DNA from: Deltaproteobacteria bacterium
Lineage (GTDB): Bacteria > Myxococcota_A > UBA9160 > UBA6930
Assembly: GCA_029261815.1 (NCBI GenBank)
Contig: JAJDAQ010000070.1
Coordinates: forward strand, 21,902 to 85,901
Direction of reading: 5' to 3'
Length of the DNA: 64,000 nt
In this document: piece by piece, positions 14,203 through 23,708 of the stretch
How positions within the stretch are numbered: the stretch's first letter is position 1
How the letters are laid out: the number at the start of each line of letters is the position of its first letter
The notes under the pieces: model-generated
Database searches by the model: none
What the model was told of the DNA's origin: nothing
What the model saw: only the letters and a program-made list of their open reading frames with translations
Made by a program: the position numbers and the translations under genes

Positions 14203-15515
14203 GCGCGAAGATCCGAAAGCTCAGCGGCGCGTGGTGGGTCGTAACCCACTTCCAAGGGAAGCGGCGAAAGAAGCGAATCGGGCCCACCAAGGCGGACAAG
14301 CGCAAGGCCGAGAAGATCGCCGACGAGATCAATGCGAGGCTGGCGGTTGGGACGTTTCGGCCGGACCCACCCGAGGAGGTCGCTCTACCGTTCGACCGGT
14401 ACGCCACGGCGTGGCTGCGCAGCGAGGTCCAACTGCCCCTCATTCGGCGCGTCGCAGGTGCGCTGGCCCCTGCGACGGCCAGCCTTCACGAACGCCACGT
14501 GCGTCTGTACCTCGCTCCGTTCCTCGGCGCCCTCGACATCCGAGGGATCCGAGTAGCCCAGGTCCAGGCACTGTACGACCGATGCCTGGAAACGGGTCGC
14601 CCGCCTAGCGAGCGCTCGATCGACATGGTGCTCGGGACGCTGCGACGCATCCTGGCGTACGCCGAGGCCCGCGAAGAGATCGGGCGCAATCCCGTCGAGG
14701 TGTGGAAGCGCAGTCGCGGACGGCGCCGACGATCCATGGGATCGCGGCTCGATTCGCAGAACGTCCTCTCGTCCGACGAGCTTCACGAGGTGTTGGCGGC
14801 CGCCCGCGAGACCGCCCCCGGCTACTTCCCCATGATCCTGTTCCTGGCTGACACGGGCGCTCGGTTGGGAGAGGTCTCGGCGCTTCGCTGGTCGGACATT
14901 GACCTCGATGTCGGGAGCGCCCGGATTGAGCGAAGCTTCTCGGACGGCCGGCACCTCGGGCCCACCAAGACCGGCCACAGTCGAAACGTGGAGCTGTCGC
15001 AGCGGCTCCGGGTCGAGCTGGCGCGCGTAGCACCAGACGTGTTCAGCGAGGATGCATTGGCGTTTACCAATCGATCGGGCGGATTCATCAATCCGCACAA
15101 CTTTCGTCGCCGGGTGATCAAGGTGATCGCGTCCGGGTGCTTCGGCGAGGAGCGCCGCTTCACGCCGCACGGTTTCCGGCACACGTTTGCGTCGCTCCAC
15201 ATGGCGCGCGGTACGCCGCTCAAGTGGATCCAGTCGCAGGGCGGATGGGCGAGCGCCAAGGTCTTGCTGGACACGTACGGGCACTTCTTGCCGACGGAGA
15301 CCTTCGGCCACGCGAACGCGCTCACGAGCGCACCCGAACGGCCCCAGACGGCCCCCGCAGATAAACCCGCACGGCGAGAAGTTCGCGGGATACGGAAAAG
15401 CCGTGCCGGAAGAAGAGGTTATGTGGCGCCCCGAGCAGGACTCGAACCTGCGACCCGCTGCTTAGAAGGCAGCCGCTCTATCCAGCTGAGCTACCGGGGC
15501 GTGGGGGAAGGCTAG
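14199..15515 (+). CDS. tyrosine integrase; tail reads into tRNA-Arg
   Basis: The 438-residue protein has an N-terminal AP2-like arm domain (GAWWVVTHFQGKRRKKRIG), a SAM-like core-binding domain and a catalytic domain. The catalytic residues are visible: R222 (GARLGEVSALRW), K257 (PTKTGH), H324 and R327 (HGFRH) and Y360 (DTYGHFLP). It catalyses integration and excision at the adjacent tRNA-Arg. From about residue 409 the frame runs antisense through the tRNA (APRAGLEPATRCLEGSR), and residues after about 423 are encoded by chromosomal sequence beyond the att core. In the excised circle the frame would instead end DPDDPEQ at a stop located now at 2562-2564, giving 430 residues. Confidence 0.9.
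   Translation: MSAKIRKLSGAWWVVTHFQGKRRKKRIGPTKADKRKAEKIADEINARLAVGTFRPDPPEEVALPFDRYATAWLRSEVQLPLIRRVAGALAPATASLHERHVRLYLAPFLGALDIRGIRVAQVQALYDRCLETGRPPSERSIDMVLGTLRRILAYAEAREEIGRNPVEVWKRSRGRRRRSMGSRLDSQNVLSSDELHEVLAAARETAPGYFPMILFLADTGARLGEVSALRWSDIDLDVGSARIERSFSDGRHLGPTKTGHSRNVELSQRLRVELARVAPDVFSEDALAFTNRSGGFINPHNFRRRVIKVIASGCFGEERRFTPHGFRHTFASLHMARGTPLKWIQSQGGWASAKVLLDTYGHFLPTETFGHANALTSAPERPQTAPADKPARREVRGIRKSRAGRRGYVAPRAGLEPATRCLEGSRSIQLSYRGVGEG
15424..15500 (-). tRNA. tRNA-Arg (anticodon TCT)
   Basis: Complete cloverleaf on the minus strand: acceptor GCCCCGG pairing with TCGGGGC, D arm GCTC...GAGC, anticodon arm GCTGC-CTTCTAA-GCAGC, variable loop GGGTC, T arm GCAGG-TTCGAGT-CCTGC, discriminator G and an encoded CCA. 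The 3' half is supplied by the integrated element; the former 3' half lies at 2497-2541. Confidence 0.95.
15457..15468. repeat. attL core (12 bp)
   Basis: Identical to 2530-2541 and located at the anticodon loop and 3' anticodon stem of tRNA-Arg, the usual crossover position for this class of integrase. The exact strand-exchange bases within the core are not determined. Confidence 0.7.
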
Positions 15516-15584
15516 CAATCGTCTTGGCCGTCATCGGGGCTCGCTTTTCGGGCCCGATCCGCCGATGATGGGCTCGGAGGCGCT

Positions 15585-17681
15585 GTGACCAACGAGTTCT
15601 GGTGGATCTTGCCGGCGGGCGTGTTGTGGATTCCGGTGCTCGCTTGGCTGCTGCGGGGCTTCGGGCGGCTGCGACCCGCGGCGAGCTGGATGGCAGGCTG
15701 GTCGTGCCTCTGGTTGGCCGGGCTCTTTGTCAGTTCCGGGGAACACACGGAATCAGGCGTTCTCTACGCCGCGGCCCGGGTCGTCGGCATGATGTTCGGC
15801 GCCTTCATGCTCGCGGGCACGTACTCGTTCAGTCGCGATCCGGTCCCCGCGTGGCTCGCCGGCGGCGCGGCCGTGGTCGCCCTGGCGCTGGGCGGACTCT
15901 CGTATGTCGGCAATCCCGAAGCCGCATGGCTTTCGGCCGTCGCGGGTGCCGCCTTCCTCGGGTTCGGCGCGTACCGCCTCATCACCATGTATACGCTCAA
16001 CGCGGACGCCGGGAGCGCGGAGCGGGCGATCGGGCCCCTCTTCCTGCTGTTGATGGCACTGGAACTGGTCGATGGAGACGCGGCGACCGGCCAGACCGTT
16101 GGCGCATGGCTGGCCGTGGGCGGGATCACGGCCTTCGCCATGGTACTGACGGTCGGGGAGCGGGCACGTCGCAGCGAGCAGCTGGGGCAGGCCGCGCTTC
16201 GAGTGGAGCAGGGGGTCCTGGCCGGAATGACCGAGGCGGTTCCGATCGGCATCCTGCTGTCCGACCCGGCCGGACGCATCGTGCGGATCAATGAGCATCT
16301 CCGGGAACAATTCCAGTTGGAGGAACCCGCGGAAGCCTGGGCCGGACGCGCGGCATGGGATCTCATGGTCGCGGTGCAGCCGGATCTGGCACCGCAAGAC
16401 AGTGACGAGATCAATCGCTATGCGGCGCGGCTCGCCGAAGACCGTCGCAAGCCCCTCGCCGGCCAGGAGGTGCGCTTCAAGAACGGCAACGTGCTGATGT
16501 TGAGCGCGCACCCGGTCCACGGCAGCGACGGCGGCCATCTCGGACGGGTCTGGGTGTGTCGTGACGTGACCGACGAATACCGTGTCGCGGATCGCATCCA
16601 GCACTCGGAGCGCATGGAAACGCTTGGGACGTTGGCCGGCGGCCTCGCCCACGACTTCAATAACCAGCTGACCGCGATCCTCGGGAATGCGGCCATGCTG
16701 CGGGATTCCGCAGGCCTCACGCCGGATGAGCGACGCATGCTGACGGACCTCGAAGGTGCGGCACAGCATTGCGCCGACCTCACGCGTGGGCTCCTGACCT
16801 TTGCGAGGCGCGAACCCGGCGAACCGCGCTCGCTCGACCTGGAACCCGTGATCGATGGGATCGAAGCGCTCCTCCGCCCGTCGATCCCGAGGACCACCAC
16901 GCTTCAAGTCGAGCTGCCGCCAGGGCTGCCGCCCATTCTCGCGGACGAGGTGCAGTTTCAACGCGTGCTCACGAACCTGATCGTCAACGCTCGCGACGCG
17001 ATGGACGGTGAGGGGGTGATCTCGTTGACCGCGAGCGAAGTCGAAGGCGGCGTCGAGATCGTCGTCAGCGATGCGGGATGCGGGATGTCCGAAGACGTGC
17101 GGCGCCAGATGTTCGATCCATTCTTCACCACCAAGCCCGTGGGGGAGGGGACCGGCCTGGGGTTGGCCATCGTCTACGGCATCGTCGACGCGCACGGCGG
17201 GCGTGTCGAAGTGGAGTCGGCCCCGGACGATGGAACGAGCTTCTCCGTGGTCTGGCCACTCGCCACGGAACCGTGTGAAGAGCCCGCCGTCGCCCCGCAG
17301 ATTCCGCATGCGGCCCGTGTCCTGCTCGCCGAAGACGATCCGTCGGTGCGGCGACTGGTTCGTCGCGGACTCGAACGCGCCGGGTTCACGGTCACCGCCG
17401 TCGAGGGTGGACAGGAGGCGATCGACGTCTTTGAAGCACAACCCGACGCATTCGATATCGCGGTCTTCGACTACAAGATGCCGGGTGCGACGGGCCTTCA
17501 GGCGCTGCAGCGCATCCGCGAACTGTCTCCGGGAATCCCGGCCCTCGTCGTGAGTGGTCATCCGGAAGGGGCTGGCGAAGAAGGCTGGCCCGAAGATGTT
17601 CCGCTGCTGATGAAGCCCTTCGATCCGCGCCGCCTGGCGGAACGGATCGCGACGGTGCTGGCCGCCGAACCCCGGGTCTGA
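15585..17681 (+). CDS. hybrid histidine kinase (7TM-PAS-HK-REC)
   Basis: The 698-residue protein has about seven membrane helices in residues 1-200, a PAS-like domain (about 210-330), a HisKA domain with the phosphorylated His in [15 protein letters not shown] (about residue 355) and a HATPase domain with NARDAMDG and [24 protein letters not shown]-terminal receiver domain carries acidic residues EDD and the phospho-accepting Asp in VFDYKMPG (about residue 628) and the conserved Lys in LLMKPFD. No response-regulator gene is adjacent, so the REC domain or an unlinked regulator passes on the signal. GTG start. It is chromosomal, 84 nt from the tRNA. Confidence 0.85.
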   Translation: MTNEFWWILPAGVLWIPVLAWLLRGFGRLRPAASWMAGWSCLWLAGLFVSSGEHTESGVLYAAARVVGMMFGAFMLAGTYSFSRDPVPAWLAGGAAVVALALGGLSYVGNPEAAWLSAVAGAAFLGFGAYRLITMYTLNADAGSAERAIGPLFLLLMALELVDGDAATGQTVGAWLAVGGITAFAMVLTVGERARRSEQLGQAALRVEQGVLAGMTEAVPIGILLSDPAGRIVRINEHLREQFQLEEPAEAWAGRAAWDLMVAVQPDLAPQDSDEINRYAARLAEDRRKPLAGQEVRFKNGNVLMLSAHPVHGSDGGHLGRVWVCRDVTDEYRVADRIQHSERMETLGTLAGGLAHDFNNQLTAILGNAAMLRDSAGLTPDERRMLTDLEGAAQHCADLTRGLLTFARREPGEPRSLDLEPVIDGIEALLRPSIPRTTTLQVELPPGLPPILADEVQFQRVLTNLIVNARDAMDGEGVISLTASEVEGGVEIVVSDAGCGMSEDVRRQMFDPFFTTKPVGEGTGLGLAIVYGIVDAHGGRVEVESAPDDGTSFSVVWPLATEPCEEPAVAPQIPHAARVLLAEDDPSVRRLVRRGLERAGFTVTAVEGGQEAIDVFEAQPDAFDIAVFDYKMPGATGLQALQRIRELSPGIPALVVSGHPEGAGEEGWPEDVPLLMKPFDPRRLAERIATVLAAEPRV

Positions 17682-17686
17682 CGCCG

Positions 17687-19651
17687 TTAGTTGGCTGCCG
17701 CCTCGGGGAGTGCAAATGCCATCAATGCGTCTCCGGGCGGTGTGCCAAGAATGCCGTGGCCCCCAGCCGCGATGACGACGAACTGGCGTGCATCGGCGCC
17801 GAGTCGATAGGTCATGGGCGTTGCGTGAGCCGAAGTCGGCAGGCGTTGCTCCCACAGCTTCTCGCCGGTTGTCTGGTCGAAGGCGCGGATGAAGAAGTCG
17901 GTCGTGGCGCCGATGAAGATCAACCCACCCGCGGTGGTGAGCGGCCCGCCCAGGGTCGGCGTGCCGGTCTCCAGCCAGAACGGCCAGGGAGCCATGTCCC
18001 GGCTGGTGCCCAGCGTCGTGCGCCAGGCGATCTCGCCCTTCGCGAGGTCGACGCCGACGAGTTCGCCCCACGGCGGTTTGTTGCACGGCGCGCCGAAGAT
18101 CGAATAGACCGGAACGCGTTCCAACGCGTAAGGGGTCCCCGCCTGCGGTTCGATTCCGTATTCGGGAATCCCGTCGGGGTAGATCTCTTCGATCTCGGCC
18201 TGTGGGATGAGCCGAACCTTCGTCATGACCCTGTGCAGGTTCACGACGAGGAATCCGGTCCGGGGGTCGACGGTGGCGCTGCCCCAGTTCATTCCGCCTA
18301 GCATCCCTGGGAACATGGCCGTTCCCTTCGTGCTCGGTGGCGTGTAGATCGGACCGTGTTGGAGTTCCTCGATGGTCCGGCGACAGAGGATCTTGTCAAT
18401 GATGCCGAAGCCGTGCGCATCGTCCGGGGAAAGGGACTCTGGGTGCAGCGATGGCGGTCGCACCGGGAAGGGCTGGGTGGGGGACAGGGTCTCGTCGGGA
18501 ACCGCACCGTCCTGAGGAACCGGGCGCTCCTCGATCGGGATCAGCGGTTCTCCGGTTCGCCGATCGAGCACGAATAGCAAGCCCATCTTCGTGGGCTGAA
18601 CGAGTGCTGGCACGGGGCCTTCGGGCGTCGGGAAGTCGAACAGCGTGGGCTGCGACGGAAGGTCGTAGTCCCAGATGTCGTGGTGGACGGCCTGGAAGTG
18701 CCACGCCAGTTTCCCGGTCTCGGCGTTCAGCGCGACCACCGAACTCGAGAAGTGATCGAGGCCCTTCCGGTGCCCGCCATAGTGGTCGGGCGAGGTGTTC
18801 CCGGTGGGCACGTAGACGAGTCCGAGCGCGGGATCGGCCGAGAGGGTGGTCCAGGCATTGGTCGTGCCGCGTCGGTACTGGACGCCGTCGGTGCCGGTAA
18901 CGACCGCGTCCTCGGGAAGCACCGGATCCCAGGCCCATGCGAGCGCGCCGGTTCGGGCGTCGTACCCGCGGACGACGCCGCCAGGCGCATCGACGCGGCG
19001 GTTGTCGAGCACCATCGTGCCCGTGATGATGCGATTTCCCACGATCGCGGGCGCCGACGTCACGCCGTACTCGCCGGGCGCGATATCGCCGATACCCTCC
19101 GAGAGATCGACGTGTCCATTCCGGCCGAAGTCTTCGCAGGGCTGGCCCGTCGTGGCGTCGAGCGCAATCAGGCGCGCGTCGAGCGTGCCCGTGATGATCC
19201 GACTGCGGCAGGCGGCGCCCGCAGGCGCCTGCCTGTCGACCCAGTGCGAGACGCCGCGGCAGTTGGTGATGTAGATCCGCGAGACGTCGACTTCGGGGTC
19301 GTAGACCCAGCGCTCGTCGCCGGTTTCGGGATCGAGGGCGAAGACGCGGTTGCGGGGCGTGCAGTAGTAGAGCGTGCCGTCGACCACGATCGGTGTCGTC
19401 TGGAAAGACGTGGGCGCGATCCCGCCTTCCAGGCCGTACCAATCGCCCGAGCGGTGGATCCAGGCCACCTCGAGATCGTCCACATTCTCGGCCTTGATCT
19501 GATCGAGGGGCGAGAAGCGCTGGCCGCCCTTGTCGCCCCCGTACTCGTGCCACTCAGCGACCGGGCCCGAGTAGTCGAGCGGGGCCGGGGGAGAACACGC
19601 GATGAAGATCGGAACGAGGGTGAGAACGAGTGCGGGCGCAATTCTCGGCAA
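17687..19651 (-). CDS. PQQ-dependent dehydrogenase, lipoprotein
   Basis: The 654-residue protein is an eight-bladed quinoprotein: blade motifs such as GTLYYCTPRNRVFALDPETGDERW, WAWDPVLPEDAV and VVALNAETGKLAWHFQAVHHDIWDYDLPSQPTLFDF are visible. It resembles membrane-associated glucose/quinate-type PQQ dehydrogenases but lacks their multi-helix N-terminal domain. A signal peptide ends in IFIAC, so Cys19 is a probable lipidation site and the enzyme sits in the periplasm. It would oxidise a sugar or polyol/alcohol and feed electrons to quinone; the substrate is unknown. No ATG fits; TTG 19651 is preceded by GGAG at a 6-nt spacing. No PQQ synthesis genes are in the window. Confidence 0.8.
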   Translation of the reverse strand: MPRIAPALVLTLVPIFIACSPPAPLDYSGPVAEWHEYGGDKGGQRFSPLDQIKAENVDDLEVAWIHRSGDWYGLEGGIAPTSFQTTPIVVDGTLYYCTPRNRVFALDPETGDERWVYDPEVDVSRIYITNCRGVSHWVDRQAPAGAACRSRIITGTLDARLIALDATTGQPCEDFGRNGHVDLSEGIGDIAPGEYGVTSAPAIVGNRIITGTMVLDNRRVDAPGGVVRGYDARTGALAWAWDPVLPEDAVVTGTDGVQYRRGTTNAWTTLSADPALGLVYVPTGNTSPDHYGGHRKGLDHFSSSVVALNAETGKLAWHFQAVHHDIWDYDLPSQPTLFDFPTPEGPVPALVQPTKMGLLFVLDRRTGEPLIPIEERPVPQDGAVPDETLSPTQPFPVRPPSLHPESLSPDDAHGFGIIDKILCRRTIEELQHGPIYTPPSTKGTAMFPGMLGGMNWGSATVDPRTGFLVVNLHRVMTKVRLIPQAEIEEIYPDGIPEYGIEPQAGTPYALERVPVYSIFGAPCNKPPWGELVGVDLAKGEIAWRTTLGTSRDMAPWPFWLETGTPTLGGPLTTAGGLIFIGATTDFFIRAFDQTTGEKLWEQRLPTSAHATPMTYRLGADARQFVVIAAGGHGILGTPPGDALMAFALPEAAAN

Positions 19652-19682
19652 GCGGGTCTCCGGGCGGAAAAGGAGCGAGGGG

Positions 19683-21260
19683 TCAGCGCGGTCCGAGTCG
19701 CGGACCGAACCAGGAAAAGAACGGCGCGACGAGATCGCGCCGCGCCGGTGGCAAGTAGGAGAAGTTGACGCCGCGGTCGGTGAATTCCCAGTACTGCGGT
19801 CGATCCTCGCCGAGGAGTTCGTCGCGAATGGCCTCGAGGCTGGCCGCGGGCTCATTCTCCATGTCGGCGAAGATCCGGCGCGCACGGGCTTCGTCGCCGC
19901 GTTCGAGAAAAAAGGTCGCCAGTTGGACCTGCGCGCGTCGTACTCCGCGCAGGCGCAGTTCGTCGTCGGGCCGGTGGGGTTCGCGGTCGACTTCGAGGAA
20001 CCGGTCGAGCAGGGCCCCCGCTTCGGGTAGATCGTTCTCGACTGCGAACTCGACGAGCTGGCCGACGTCGTAAGCCACGACTTCGAGCAGGAAGCCCTGG
20101 TTCTGCGCAAGCGCCTCCTGGCCGTACATCCGGAAGTAGTCGGCGATCGAAAGTGCGACGTCGGTGTGTTGATTCTTGAGCGCCGACTCGCATAACAAGC
20201 GATATTGCTGCAGGACGTAGTAGGCGGTTCGCAGGTCCCGAGCGTTGATGGCCGCGCGTAAGTAGCTGTTGAAGAAACGGACACAGAGTCTCAGCAGATC
20301 GGGACGGCCGTTCGCTGCCGCGTCGCCGACCCGCAGCGTGTTGAGCGCGATCAGATTGGCGACGTTGCGCGAGCCGATCAGGCTAGCGCCGAAGAGCGTG
20401 TGGTACTGGCGGAAGACCTTGGTTTCGAACCACAGGCGTTCGCGGACGAGGTCATCGACGACGGAGCTGTCCATCGAAACGAAGTCCACGTCCTGGCGGA
20501 GGACGCCGTCCATCTGGAACCATCCCTCAGGAAGGGCTTCGCGCACGGGCTGGTAGTCGTGAAGGAGGCCGCGCAGGGCTTCGATGGCGGCCATCGAGAT
20601 CCCGAGGTCGCTGTGGGCGCCCGCACTGTGGGCAATGTCCTGGAGTTCTTCGATGGCTTCGATGACCTGGGCACGGCCGCGCTCGACATCGCCGCGCGCG
20701 CCCCGGCGAAAGGCCTGGCGCGCCTGGTCCGCGATGCGCTCGACCACACGCACCGGTGACAGGAAGCGGAAAACGAAAGCGAAGTACGGGATGAGCATCA
20801 ACAGGCAGGCGGTGACGAGGGTCATCGTCAGGAGCAGTCCCGCATGTGGCAAGCGCGCGTTTGTGAGGTCCGGGCTGCCCGGCGTCGTCGAGACCCAGAC
20901 GCAGAGAATCGTCGTCAACACGAAGATGCCCATGACGATGAAGTTCACGGGCTCGCGAACGAAGAGCTGCGTGATCCGGTGCGTGTACCGGTTGGCCGCA
21001 AGCTCGACGACGATGGCCACGACCGTGATGGCAATGGCCAGGACGCCCGCGACGACTTCGGCCGCGCTCGCGACGCGTTCCATGGCGCTCGGCCCGTCGA
21101 GCCGCGCGAGCCAGTCGATCGGCCCCGGCGTCTCGCCGGGCGCAGCCTCCAGCCAAGCCGCAATCGAGAACAGCACGAGCGCGACGCCCAGGAGCCCGAA
21201 GAACGCGAGCGCCGTCGATGCGGCGTTTTTCAGCCTTCGTTGGGCGGCATCTGCCTGCAC
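19683..21260 (-). CDS. DUF2254-like membrane protein
   Basis: GTG 21260 (preceded by AGGGAG) gives 525 residues. The N-terminal 190 residues hold about four membrane helices, with a central segment VAIVVELAANRYTHRITQLFVREPVNFIVMGIFVLTT resembling DUF2254 proteins. The remaining two-thirds is soluble and helical (IADYFRMYGQEALAQNQGFL; RRIFADMENEPAASLEAIRDELL), consistent with TPR-like cytoplasmic repeats. The last residues read FFSWFGPRLGPR. It lies 31 nt upstream of the PQQ dehydrogenase start in the same orientation, so the two may be co-transcribed. Function unknown. Confidence 0.65.
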   Translation of the reverse strand: MQADAAQRRLKNAASTALAFFGLLGVALVLFSIAAWLEAAPGETPGPIDWLARLDGPSAMERVASAAEVVAGVLAIAITVVAIVVELAANRYTHRITQLFVREPVNFIVMGIFVLTTILCVWVSTTPGSPDLTNARLPHAGLLLTMTLVTACLLMLIPYFAFVFRFLSPVRVVERIADQARQAFRRGARGDVERGRAQVIEAIEELQDIAHSAGAHSDLGISMAAIEALRGLLHDYQPVREALPEGWFQMDGVLRQDVDFVSMDSSVVDDLVRERLWFETKVFRQYHTLFGASLIGSRNVANLIALNTLRVGDAAANGRPDLLRLCVRFFNSYLRAAINARDLRTAYYVLQQYRLLCESALKNQHTDVALSIADYFRMYGQEALAQNQGFLLEVVAYDVGQLVEFAVENDLPEAGALLDRFLEVDREPHRPDDELRLRGVRRAQVQLATFFLERGDEARARRIFADMENEPAASLEAIRDELLGEDRPQYWEFTDRGVNFSYLPPARRDLVAPFFSWFGPRLGPR

Positions 21261-21307
21261 GCGTCGTCTCCCTGGCGCGAGCGACGACTGCCGACCGCGG
21301 TCCGAGG

Positions 21308-22351
21308 CTAGCGCGACGGGTCGAGCAGCACCTTGAGGATGCCGTTCTCTCGCGCGTCGAAGGCGCGGTAGGCCTCGGCGCCTTCGCTCAGGCCCATGTG
21401 GTGCGTGAAGACCACCTCCGGATGGAGCTTGCCGGCCGCAACCAGCGGCACCAGCGATGACCACAGCTCCGGAACCGGAACCAGCCCGGTGCGGAACGTC
21501 AGGTCCTTCATGAAGGCGGCACCCATCGGGAAGGCAAGGGCTTCCTGGGTGTTCACGCCGATGACCGAGACGGTGCCATTCGCACGAGCGAGGAGAATGG
21601 CTTGCTGGATCGTGGCTTCGAGGCCGACGGCCTCGATCACGCACTCGGCGCCGAGCCCGTTCGTGGCTTCTGCGATCACTTCCGCGGCCCGGTCCGCATG
21701 AACCGGGATGGCGCCGAGCTTCTCCACCATCGCGAGTCGTTCGGGAACGCGATCGACCTGGAAGATGCGGGCCGGGCCGAACAGCTGGGCCGAGAGCAGC
21801 GCCTGGATCCCCACTGGCCCCGCGCCGATGATCACGACCGTGTTGCCGGGTTGGATGTCGGCCATGCGGGCGCCGAAGAACCCGGTGGGCAGGATGTCGG
21901 TCAGCAGCACGGCCTGTTCGGTCGTCACGCCATCGGGAATCTTCAGCAGGGCGTGGTCGGCGACCGGGATCGCGGCGGCTTCGGCCTGGCCGCCGTCGAG
22001 GTGCTCGGTGGTGCCGAAGACCTGGGTCGCCTTGTTCGTGCAACCGACCACGGCACCGCGAGCGCAGAATGCGCAGTCGCCGCAGCCGATCACGCCGGAG
22101 ACCAGGACCTTGTCGCCGACCTTCACGCGCCCGACCGCGCTTCCGGTTTCGACGACCTCGCCCACGAATTCATGCCCGAGGGTGAAACCGTCGGCGCCGC
22201 CCAGAAAATCCGCGTGGTAGAGGTGGAGGTCGGAGCCGCAGATGGCGGTCGCCTCGATCTTGACCACGGCGCCACGGGCGTCGGGCGGTGTCGGGTCCGG
22301 CAGGGTCTCGACGCGCACGTCGCGTTCCCCGTGGTAGACGATTCCCTTCAT
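21308..22351 (-). CDS. zinc-dependent alcohol dehydrogenase
   Basis: The 347-residue protein is a medium-chain dehydrogenase/reductase. It has the catalytic zinc site (CGSDLHLYH, GHEFVGEV) and the structural-zinc lobe reduced to CGDCAFCARGAVVGC. The Rossmann motif is VIIGAGPVGIQALL (about residues 170-185). ATG 22351 is preceded by GAGAGGGAGAG. It oxidises an alcohol with NAD(P)+, similar to the glutathione-independent formaldehyde/threonine-dehydrogenase subgroup; the substrate is undetermined. It is divergent from the MFS gene at 22437, so regulation may be shared across the 85-nt gap. Confidence 0.85.
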   Translation of the reverse strand: MKGIVYHGERDVRVETLPDPTPPDARGAVVKIEATAICGSDLHLYHADFLGGADGFTLGHEFVGEVVETGSAVGRVKVGDKVLVSGVIGCGDCAFCARGAVVGCTNKATQVFGTTEHLDGGQAEAAAIPVADHALLKIPDGVTTEQAVLLTDILPTGFFGARMADIQPGNTVVIIGAGPVGIQALLSAQLFGPARIFQVDRVPERLAMVEKLGAIPVHADRAAEVIAEATNGLGAECVIEAVGLEATIQQAILLARANGTVSVIGVNTQEALAFPMGAAFMKDLTFRTGLVPVPELWSSLVPLVAAGKLHPEVVFTHHMGLSEGAEAYRAFDARENGILKVLLDPSR

Positions 22352-22422
22352 CGTGCTCTCCCTCTCGAATGGCAGGCGCGATCGTAGCGCGGACATGGGG
22401 GCCGGAATGCGCGCCCTCCCGC

Positions 22423-22428
22423 TAGAAT
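22423..22428 (+). promoter_or_regulatory. -10 hexamer TAGAAT, leaderless start
   Basis: TAGAAT lies 8 nt before the GTG at 22437 with no Shine-Dalgarno sequence between, so the MFS mRNA is probably leaderless. Confidence 0.45.
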
Positions 22429-22436
22429 GCGATGCG

Positions 22437-23654
22437 GTGACCGAATTGCGGAGCACACACTACGAAAGCTGGCGCGTCGCCGCGCTCAGCGGCCTTGCGC
22501 TGCTGATGCTGGTTCCCGTGACGCTCCCGGTGCCCGTGCTCCGCGAGCTGGTCACCGAGCGCTTCGGCGTCTCAGCGTTCTGGGCCTCCAGTTTCATGTC
22601 CGTGAACATGCTGGGCGCCTTCCTTGCGGCCCCACTTGCGGGGGCGGCGGCAGACAGGTTCGGTCAGCGGCCGCGCTGGATCGCGGGCGCACTGGCGGTC
22701 GACGCGTTGTGCTTCCTCGGGCTGACCCTCGATCTCCCGTTCGCGGCGTTCATGGCCATCCGTTTCTTCGAGGGCTGCGCGCATATCTTTGCGCTGTCGC
22801 TCTTGATGGGGCTCGCGGCGACGGCATTTCCGGCCGACCGCCGGAGTATTCCGATGGGGGCGGTAGGGGCAGGCCTCCTGCTCGGAGTCGCGATCGGCGC
22901 GCCCATCGGCGGCATCCTCGGTGCAGACGACCCGGTCCGGCCGCTCTACATCGGTGCCCTGGTGGTCGCCGTGGCGGCAGTCCTGGCGGTCGTGCTCTTG
23001 CGCGAGACTGGCGAAGGTTCCGAGGCGCGCCCCGGTTTCGTCGAGATCCGCAGAATGCTGACCGAGAACCGGCTGCTCTGGGTCCCCTTGCTATTCGCCT
23101 TCGCGGACCGGTTCACGGTGGGCTTTTTCACCTCGACGTTCTCGCTGTTCCTGCGCGAGGTCCATCTGCTCGAACCCGCACGCATCGGGATCCTGATCTC
23201 GATCTTCATGGTGCCGTTCGCCTTGTTGTCATTTCCCCTGGGCTGGATCTCGCAGCGAAGTTCCCGCGCGCTCCTGCTGTGTGGCGGCAGCCTGCTCTAC
23301 GGCGGGCTGGTCGCGAGCATCGGATTCTGGCCCGGAGATGCGCTGCTCGTTCCGATGCTGGCCACGGGCACGGCGGCCGCCGTCATGTTCGTCCCCTCGA
23401 TGTTGATGACGACGGAAATGACGCCTGAAGCGGTCCGAACGACATCCATGGGCGCATTCAACGCGGCCGGAAGCCTGGGCTTCATCGCGGGGCCGTTGAC
23501 CGGCGGCCTTGTCAGTCAAGTCGTCGCGGGTCAGACCGGCGACTGGCTCACGGGCTATCAGGCCGCGTTCCTGGTGGCCGGAGCCGCCGAAATCGCGCTC
23601 GCTTTGGTGGCGTTCCCGGTCCTCTGGAAGTTCGAGCGGAGGCACGCCGCATAG
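22437..23654 (+). CDS. MFS transporter
   Basis: The 405-residue protein has 12 predicted membrane helices and the MFS loop 2-3 motif in the form GAAADRFGQRPRW. The start was placed at GTG 22437 (MTELRSTHYESWRV) because an extended promoter-like TAGAAT sits 8 nt upstream and the sequence before it is not protein-like. It resembles drug/small-molecule exporters of the DHA1 type. The gene is divergent from the zinc dehydrogenase and is followed by a thiolase-like gene in the same direction after 54 nt. Substrate unknown. Confidence 0.8.
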   Translation: MTELRSTHYESWRVAALSGLALLMLVPVTLPVPVLRELVTERFGVSAFWASSFMSVNMLGAFLAAPLAGAAADRFGQRPRWIAGALAVDALCFLGLTLDLPFAAFMAIRFFEGCAHIFALSLLMGLAATAFPADRRSIPMGAVGAGLLLGVAIGAPIGGILGADDPVRPLYIGALVVAVAAVLAVVLLRETGEGSEARPGFVEIRRMLTENRLLWVPLLFAFADRFTVGFFTSTFSLFLREVHLLEPARIGILISIFMVPFALLSFPLGWISQRSSRALLLCGGSLLYGGLVASIGFWPGDALLVPMLATGTAAAVMFVPSMLMTTEMTPEAVRTTSMGAFNAAGSLGFIAGPLTGGLVSQVVAGQTGDWLTGYQAAFLVAGAAEIALALVAFPVLWKFERRHAA

Positions 23655-23708
23655 GCGCCGCTTCGGTTACCCTCCCGCGCCAAACGAACGACCCGGAAGC
23701 CCACGCTC

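Larger units (their letters stand above)
2530..15468. mobile_element. about 12.9-kb integrative element in tRNA-Arg
   Basis: The element is bounded by the 12-bp core at 2530-2541 and 15457-15468. It carries a tyrosine integrase next to the intact tRNA, an RHH and two HTH proteins, a primase-helicase, small phage-type proteins, a RES/Xre toxin-antitoxin operon and several unknown cargo genes. I see no conjugation, relaxase, capsid or portal genes, so it is probably a non-self-transmissible integrative element or a phage-satellite-like island. Genes 10549-15515 are nearly all coupled by 4-nt overlaps; the cargo genes are mixed in orientation. Confidence 0.8.

Noticed and set aside
15753..18086. 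777-codon open frame on the minus strand opposite the histidine kinase
   Set aside because: It is antisense to a gene with complete kinase motifs, has no recognisable protein signature and is Arg/His-rich, as expected for a shadow frame in high-GC DNA.
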